Shown: positions 30,902 through 35,311 of the stretch, piece after piece | How positions within the stretch are numbered: the stretch's first letter is position 1 | Layout: each line of letters opens with the position of its first letter | Source of the DNA: an uncultured Pseudomonadota bacterium | GTDB taxonomy: Bacteria; Myxococcota_A; UBA796; SXON01 | Direction of reading: 5' to 3' | DNA: 35,311 nt | Assembly (NCBI GenBank): GCA_903921785.1 | Contig: CAIXRH010000298.1 | Coordinates: 1-35,311, forward strand | Program-made: the position numbers and the translations under genes | The notes under the pieces: model-generated | Told to the model about the DNA's origin: nothing | The model's input: the letters and a program-made list of their open reading frames with translations, nothing else | Databases searched by the model: none

Positions 30902-32179
30902 TCAACCCTCGGAGGTGAGCACCCGGTTGCGCCCCTCACGCTTGGCGCGGAGCAGCGCCTTGTCCGCACGGGCCATCCACTCCCGGGCCGCCTCACCCGT
31001 TCGCCACTCGGCGACCCCGGCGCTGATGGTGGCCTTCAGCCCAGGCGCGGTGCGCGACCAGTCATGCGCCTCCACGGCCTGCCGGATCCGGTCCGCCACG
31101 TCGGCGGCCCCGGAGAGTGGGGCGTTATGCAGGAACATCAAGATTTCTTCGCCGCCGTACCGCACGCAGGCATCCTGATCGCGCACGTCGTAGAGCATCA
31201 GGCGCGAGCACCCGACCAGCACATCGTCGCCGATGTGGTGACCGAAGGTGTCGTTGACCTCCTTGAAGCGGTCGATATCGAAGAAGATGCAAGAGAGCGG
31301 CTCCCCTCGGGAGGCTCGCTCCATGAGCGCGGGGAGGTCTTCGTCGATCCAGCCGCGCGTGAGCAGACCGGTCAGCGGATCGCGGTTCTGCAGCTTGAGC
31401 CGAGAGATGACGTTGGAGAGATGGGAAATCTCCTCCATCGACAGCATCTCCAGCCGCAGCGAGACGCCCCCGACCTCGATCTGGTCGCCCGGACGGATGA
31501 CCGCCCGAGACACCGGTTGCCCGTTGACGGACGTGCCGTTGGTGCTGCCGAGGTCGTAGATCACGACCGTGAGGTCCTCCTGGACCACCACCCGCGCGTG
31601 CCGACGGGACACCAGGGCATCGGTGAGCACCATGCTCGCGGCCTCGTCTCGCCCGAGGATCACCTCATCGACCCCGTGCAGGGTGACGTAGGAGAGCATG
31701 TCCCGACCGGCGACGACCCGGAGGGTCGGAACCTCGATGCGCGTTCGCAAATTACGCGCATCTATTCTACACTGCTGGGTGATCTCGCTGTCGTGCTCAA
31801 CCAAGGTGGAGGCCTGACTCGGCCGGGGCAGCCCTCGCGCGCCACTCGCGACACTCCCGGTCCTCGGCGCATCAAAAACATCATCGGCCTCCACCCATCG
31901 CGAGTCGCGGGGCGGTACGGTCGTGGGCGGTTTGTGGCCGGGGGGTGGGACCATGGGAGAGCGTCCTCGAGGCTCCGTCGACGGATCGACCGAGTTCACA
32001 AATACCGGCGGCTCGTAAGCGGAGCGGCCCCGGATTTCAAGGGGCGCCGACGGATGGGGACGGGAGGGAACGGCGATGACACGGCCTCGGGGATCGGCCG
32101 CGGGCCCATCGGACGTGAGGCGGGCGCTCAAGCTCGCGGAATCCTCAACCTCCGGCTGGCGTGACCGAAAGGAGGCCAT
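30902..32179 (-). CDS. FHA-GGDEF diguanylate cyclase
   Basis: From the ATG at 32179 the protein has 425 aa. Residues 1-145 are Pro/Ser/Arg-rich and look disordered. The FHA domain (about 155-245) has LGRDEAASMVL, LVSRRHARVVV and LGSTNGTSVNG, the full phosphothreonine set. The GGDEF domain (about 265-425) has NRDPLTGLLTR, FFDIDRFKEVNDTFGH and the active site RYGGEEI (342-346), with the inhibitory-site RxxD (RDQD) five residues upstream. It should make cyclic di-GMP, gated by phosphopeptide. The start is ambiguous: GTG at 32218 adds 13 residues, and TTG at 31750 would drop the low-complexity part; codons near 31740-31770 are unusually AT-rich and include TAGAAT. It ends 82 bp before the FHA gene at 30819. 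Confidence 0.9.
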   Translation of the reverse strand: MASFRSRQPEVEDSASLSARLTSDGPAADPRGRVIAVPSRPHPSAPLEIRGRSAYEPPVFVNSVDPSTEPRGRSPMVPPPGHKPPTTVPPRDSRWVEADDVFDAPRTGSVASGARGLPRPSQASTLVEHDSEITQQCRIDARNLRTRIEVPTLRVVAGRDMLSYVTLHGVDEVILGRDEAASMVLTDALVSRRHARVVVQEDLTVVIYDLGSTNGTSVNGQPVSRAVIRPGDQIEVGGVSLRLEMLSMEEISHLSNVISRLKLQNRDPLTGLLTRGWIDEDLPALMERASRGEPLSCIFFDIDRFKEVNDTFGHHIGDDVLVGCSRLMLYDVRDQDACVRYGGEEILMFLHNAPLSGAADVADRIRQAVEAHDWSRTAPGLKATISAGVAEWRTGEAAREWMARADKALLRAKREGRNRVLTSEG

Positions 32180-33794
32180 GTGCACCACCAGCGGCTTCTG
32201 GCCCCGCGACGCCGCCACCCGTCTCGTCCTCGCGCGTCACCTCCTGCACGGCACGCCCGCTCCCGAACGCGATGACGACGGCTTCGTGGCGGCATGCCGC
32301 GCGGTGGCCGGGCTGCCCAACCCGTCGCCCTCCCCCGCCCAGGTCGCCGCGCAGGCGCGGTTCGGGTTCGGTCCCCGGGGTGCCGCGGAGCCCCTGGTCA
32401 GCATCCTCATCTGCACCTTCAACCGCGCGCATTGGCTGAAGGAGGCGATCGCGTCGGCCGCGGCCCAGGACTGGCCCTGCGAGATCGTGGTCGTCGACGA
32501 CGGCTCCAGCGACGACACCGACACCGTCCTCGCCACGACGCCTGGCGTCTTGACCCTGCGCCACGCCGAAAACCGCGGGAAGCCCGCCGCGCTGGAGCTC
32601 GGCATGAGCGTCTGCCGAGGCGACGCGGTGCTCGTCCTCGACGACGATGACAAGCTGCTCCCCGGCGCGGTCCGCGCCCTGGCCACGGCGCTGTTCGCCG
32701 ACGAGACGCTCGCGGCGGTCTTCGGGGATACCCTGGTGTTCGACGACGCCGATGGAGCGGTTCTCGATTGGAAGCCTGCCTCGCGGCTTCCCCGGGAGCT
32801 GACTCGCCGCGCGGTGCTCACGACCATCCCCGCGATGCCCGGGGCCACGCTCGTGCGTATGTCCGCGCAGCTCGACCTCGCGCCGTTCGAGCCTACGCTG
32901 GTCCGCGGGCAGGACATGGACCACTACCTCCGGCTCTCCGCGCTCGGCCCGATGGCAGCGGTGCCGCTGCCCATCCAGCTGTACCGCCGACACGACGGGC
33001 TCCGGGGGGCGGCTCAAGCGCGCTGGAAGAAACACCAGGACCCCGCGGAACACCGTCGGCGGTTCTTGGGCTACGTGCAACCCGTGTTCCGCGAACGCTG
33101 GCAGGCGGACGTGCACGGCCGCGACGAGGGGTTCGCCTGGGCCCTCGGCCTCGCCGAGCGAGACCTCCCTGGGCTCGCGCAGCAGGAGCTCGCCCGGTGG
33201 CCGTTCCCCGACTCCCCCCACGAAGCCTGGGTGCGCAGCCGGCTCGGGCTGACGACCCACCCGGCGCGGGCCGATGAACCGGGTTGGCTGGTGCTCGACG
33301 ATGGCGACGAGGGGGCGCTCCACGCGCTCCTCCATGCGCTGGCGCCGACCGGGCCGGTGGAGGTGGTGGTGGGGCAGCTCCGCGAGAGCCTCGGGAGCGC
33401 CCAGCTCTTCTGGCCTGGGGACTATCGGATGGAGACGGTGCTCCGCCCTCGTGGCCGGGTGCTCCGACTCGCCAGCTCCGCCTCCCCCGAGTGGCGCTCG
33501 CCGCCCGTTGAAGGGACCTGGCTCCCCGCCTTGCCGCCGAGTCAGGTCGCCACGGCACTCTCCGCCGTCGCGGGTTGGCCGCCCCCGGTGCGCTCCCGCG
33601 CCGTCCGGGGCGACGCGCTGCTCCCGATCACCAGGCGCTGCATCCAGATGCGCAGCCCCGACACGGCGACCGCGCTGGCGGCCACCGCCGACGTGCTCGA
33701 GCGGATGCCCCAGTGGATCCCGGCCCGAGCGCTGGCCGCGGCAACCTGCCGGCGCGCGGGGCTGACCCGTGAAGCCGAGGTCCTCGCCGGTTGA
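32178..33794 (+). CDS. GT2-family glycosyltransferase
   Basis: The protein has 538 aa. The GT-A domain (about 71-300) has EPLVSILICTFNRAHWL, IVVVDDGSSDDTDT, NRGKPAALELGMS and a VLVLDDDDKL metal-binding site (D155-D158). RGQDMDHYLRLSALGP and YRRHDGLRG follow in the acceptor half. The donor sugar and acceptor are not known. The C-terminal 200 residues have no named domain; they include segments with several Leu/Ala helices. The ATG at 32178 has AAGGAGG ending only 2 nt upstream, which is close for a ribosome site. Its start codon overlaps the FHA-GGDEF ATG on the other strand within CATG. A hairpin follows the stop. Confidence 0.85.
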   Translation: MCTTSGFWPRDAATRLVLARHLLHGTPAPERDDDGFVAACRAVAGLPNPSPSPAQVAAQARFGFGPRGAAEPLVSILICTFNRAHWLKEAIASAAAQDWPCEIVVVDDGSSDDTDTVLATTPGVLTLRHAENRGKPAALELGMSVCRGDAVLVLDDDDKLLPGAVRALATALFADETLAAVFGDTLVFDDADGAVLDWKPASRLPRELTRRAVLTTIPAMPGATLVRMSAQLDLAPFEPTLVRGQDMDHYLRLSALGPMAAVPLPIQLYRRHDGLRGAAQARWKKHQDPAEHRRRFLGYVQPVFRERWQADVHGRDEGFAWALGLAERDLPGLAQQELARWPFPDSPHEAWVRSRLGLTTHPARADEPGWLVLDDGDEGALHALLHALAPTGPVEVVVGQLRESLGSAQLFWPGDYRMETVLRPRGRVLRLASSASPEWRSPPVEGTWLPALPPSQVATALSAVAGWPPPVRSRAVRGDALLPITRRCIQMRSPDTATALAATADVLERMPQWIPARALAAATCRRAGLTREAEVLAG

Positions 33795-33804
33795 CGGCCG
33801 CCGA

Positions 33805-33829
33805 CGCGAGCGCTACGCTAACGCTCGCG
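33805..33829 (+). terminator. Hairpin after the glycosyltransferase gene
   Basis: CGCGAGCG (33805-33812) pairs with CGCTCGCG (33822-33829), giving 8 bp with a 9-nt loop, 10 nt after the TGA. A CACTTTTCTG stretch lies a little downstream. It is a probable terminator, imperfect in its T-tract. Confidence 0.5.
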
Positions 33830-33850
33830 CCCGGATCGGCTCACTTTTCT

Positions 33851-33920
33851 GCCGGTTGTAGTTCGGCTTCGGTCGGCGGCGGGTTGCTAACCCGACGCCT
33901 CGGTCAGCCGTACAACCGGC
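33851..33920. repeat. Nested inverted repeat A of a twin element
   Basis: GCCGGTTGTA (33851-33860) and TACAACCGGC (33911-33920) are exact complements separated by 50 bp. Inside are CGGCT/AGCCG near the ends and CGGGTT (33880-33885), GCT, AACCCG (33889-33894). As RNA this could fold into one branched hairpin of about 70 nt. It has no protein-coding support. It is next to repeat B, whose arms are also 50 bp apart. Confidence 0.6.
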
Positions 33921-33930
33921 GACGCGGGGT

Positions 33931-34004
33931 GGGCCAGCCCGGCTTGCGGTGAACGATTTCAGCCACTTGGGCGACGCGTGTTTGCGCAGCGCCCGGGCTG
34001 GCCC
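33931..34004. repeat. Inverted repeat B of a twin element
   Basis: GGGCCAGCCCGG (33931-33942) and CCGGGCTGGCCC (33993-34004) are exact 12-bp complements separated by 50 bp. It lies 10 bp from repeat A and 28 bp from the stop of the von Willebrand lipoprotein, so it may also end transcripts. A minus-strand open frame covers both repeats but has no start context or recognised domain. Confidence 0.6.
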
Positions 34005-34032
34005 CGGCACGCCGCCTCCGCACGTCCCGTGA

Positions 34033-35052
34033 CTACCCGCCCGTGTCTGCCGTGTCGGTGACCGCAGCCGGATCGTGGGAATCGGCGAGCGGGAGGTAGT
34101 CGATGTTGACCACCGCCAGCGGGTCGGGCACGAAGGAGACGAACGTGATGCTGTTGCGCACGCCGTCGTAGGTCCACTCGTCGGTGCCGAACTCGCGCAC
34201 GTCGCCGTCGGTGTCCACCGAGACCTTGATCGTGTCGACCACCGGCACGTCCGAGAGGAAGAACTCCCGCTTCAACCCGGCCGCCTGCATGCCGAGCTCT
34301 TCGAGGATGCTGGAGTAGTCGTCCTCGCAGATGGAGTAGGTGATGCCGCCCACCTGGTCGGTGACCTCGAGGTACCCCGTGCCGCGCTCCGCGATGTTGG
34401 TGCCATTGGTGCACCCGTTGGGAGCGGGGCCCACGATGGAGCTGAACCAGGTCTGGTCGTCCTCCGGCTTCACCGCGACCATCCACGCGGCGAACTCCTG
34501 CCAGGAGGGGTTGCGGGACTGGTTGACCTCGTCGGAGATCACCACCACGCTGAGCACACCATCGTCGCGGAAGAAGCCCTTGTTCACGTCGGCGGCGTGG
34601 GTGACCAGCGCCGCGTAGGCCGCATCGGTACCGCGCTCCGTGGAGCTGCCGGTGGTGCCGAGCTTGGCGCGCTGACGGAAGCTGCTCACGGCGTCTTCCG
34701 CGGAGGAGCTCGCGTCGATGTACCGGGTACCCGAGCCGTCGTCGATGAGCTTGCCGGACTGGTTCCGGTCGTCCATGTCGGTGCTCACGACGCCGACGTG
34801 GTAGTCCAGCCCCGAGTCGGTGAAGTACCGCATGAAGTCGTCGAAGTTCTGGCGGAGGTTGGTCTGCTCCTCCATCATCGACCCCGAATTGTCGATGACG
34901 AAGAGCACGTCCACCGACGGCACCGTGACCTGGGTGATCGCATCCTCTCGCGTCGCCACCGCCAGATCGGGCGGGTTGTACGACGTCTCCACCGTGTTGG
35001 GGCCTTGGAGGTTGTAGTCCTGGCAGCCCAGAAGGACGAGGGAGAAGATCAC
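34033..35052 (-). CDS. von Willebrand factor A domain lipoprotein
   Basis: The protein has 339 aa. I chose the GTG at 35052 because GGAGG lies 5 nt upstream and the peptide is MIFSLVLLGCQDYN, a lipobox with C10 but only 9 signal residues. The longer frame to 35268 would run into the rRNA terminator. The vWA domain has a MIDAS motif DNSGS (D54, S56, S58) in VDVLFVIDNSGSMMEE, followed by NFDDFMRYFTDSGLDYHVGVVSTD and DGVLSVVVISDEVNQS. It binds a divalent metal and a protein partner. The C-terminus ends TDTADTGG, the DT-type tail seen in other surface proteins here. Function is unknown; adhesion or complex assembly is inferred. It lies directly downstream of the 5S gene and its terminator. Confidence 0.85.
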   Translation of the reverse strand: MIFSLVLLGCQDYNLQGPNTVETSYNPPDLAVATREDAITQVTVPSVDVLFVIDNSGSMMEEQTNLRQNFDDFMRYFTDSGLDYHVGVVSTDMDDRNQSGKLIDDGSGTRYIDASSSAEDAVSSFRQRAKLGTTGSSTERGTDAAYAALVTHAADVNKGFFRDDGVLSVVVISDEVNQSRNPSWQEFAAWMVAVKPEDDQTWFSSIVGPAPNGCTNGTNIAERGTGYLEVTDQVGGITYSICEDDYSSILEELGMQAAGLKREFFLSDVPVVDTIKVSVDTDGDVREFGTDEWTYDGVRNSITFVSFVPDPLAVVNIDYLPLADSHDPAAVTDTADTGG

Positions 35053-35170
35053 GAAGGCCTCCGCGCGCCGCGAATGTACCACGGCGAGTGCCCCACCGCA
35101 CCGCCTTTTCAGGCGGCCGCTCCATGCCCCCAGCTGCCGTCGCGCCAGGCGAGGCGCGCGAGCGGGGCGG
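35053..35170 (-). other. Leader region of the vWA lipoprotein gene
   Basis: No gene is seen between the GTG at 35052 and the rRNA terminator. On the minus strand TACATT, about 18 nt before the GGAGG, could be a -10, and CCGCC (35101-35105), TTTTCA, GGCGG (35112-35116) is a small hairpin. No -35 match is seen. Confidence 0.35.
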
Positions 35171-35215
35171 AAAAAGGAAACCGCCCCCGGAGTCGGAGGA
35201 CTCGACGGGGGCGGT
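35171..35215 (-). terminator. Rho-independent terminator of the rRNA operon
   Basis: On the minus strand ACCGCCCCCG (35215-35206) pairs with CGGGGGCGGT (35189-35180), with an inner GAGTC/GACTC stem, then TTCCTTTTT. It lies about 6 nt beyond the 5S 3' end and is the strongest terminator in the window. Confidence 0.88.
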
Positions 35216-35221
35216 AAGGGA

Positions 35222-35311
<90 letters not shown>

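Noticed and set aside
33813-34010. Small minus-strand open frame of 65 codons across the twin inverted repeats
   Set aside because: The frame is explained by the repeats, has no Shine-Dalgarno, and runs to both arms. I treat it as a shadow of the element rather than a gene.

Overview
This is a very GC-rich bacterial chromosome segment whose gene content points to the Myxococcota (Polyangia-like deltaproteobacterial lineage). The indicators are a MYXO-CTERM-type C-terminal anchor on an MXAN_6640-like metalloprotease, two proteins with MopE-type DDDCDG metal-binding repeats, many lipoproteins with Asp/Thr-rich (DTADT) spacers, and a BamD gene typical of a two-membrane envelope. There is no phage, plasmid or CRISPR signature. 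This taxonomic reading is inference from protein features, not from a marker phylogeny.

Layout. Positions 1-4571 hold envelope genes: the tail of an unknown gene, an OmpA-like protein, a TlpA-like thioredoxin lipoprotein, bamD divergent from a DUF1844 gene, and two tandem paralogous lipoproteins. Positions 4748-6306 (minus strand) are an arsenic pair: arsM translationally coupled to a SigZ-like ECF sigma factor with a C-terminal Cys-Cys. Positions 6458-9336 encode a secreted protein, a class I methyltransferase and a CBM9-like protein. Positions 9467-11065 encode a B12-binding-type radical SAM enzyme. Positions 11186-11638 are a compact unit, a GxxExxY gene between 28-bp imperfect inverted repeats, which appears to sit in the 3' end of the metalloprotease gene (11535-13004, minus). 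Positions 13201-18071 carry a sulfatase-fold lipoprotein, a MopE/FG-GAP lipoprotein and a U32-like Fe-S protein. Position 18102-19790 (minus) is a MopE plus beta-helix lipoprotein.

The centrepiece is a minus-strand cluster running from 30819 down to 19836, possibly preceded by an FHA-GGDEF gene at 32179. Its order is FHA protein, FhaA_N-FHA protein, PP2C phosphatase, a single-chain RodA/FtsW-PBP2 fusion, a transmembrane Ser/Thr-kinase-like protein, a histidine kinase and an OmpR-type response regulator. The first five match the actinobacterial fhaA-fhaB-pstP-rodA-pbpA-pkn locus in order. Four of its junctions are GTGA overlaps and a fifth is TGATG. I infer one operon that couples phospho-Thr signalling to peptidoglycan synthesis and then to a two-component system. 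Unusual points are the SEDS-transpeptidase fusion, a kinase with no lysine in its N-lobe, and repeated TERVP-type motifs in the kinase linker.

The right end holds a GT2 glycosyltransferase, a pair of adjacent long inverted repeats (33851-34004), a von Willebrand A lipoprotein, and the 3' end of an rRNA operon (terminator and partial 5S rRNA, minus strand). Several lipoproteins here have very short signal peptides of about 9-10 residues, and a few genes have -10-like hexamers 7 nt before the start codon, which suggests leaderless mRNAs.
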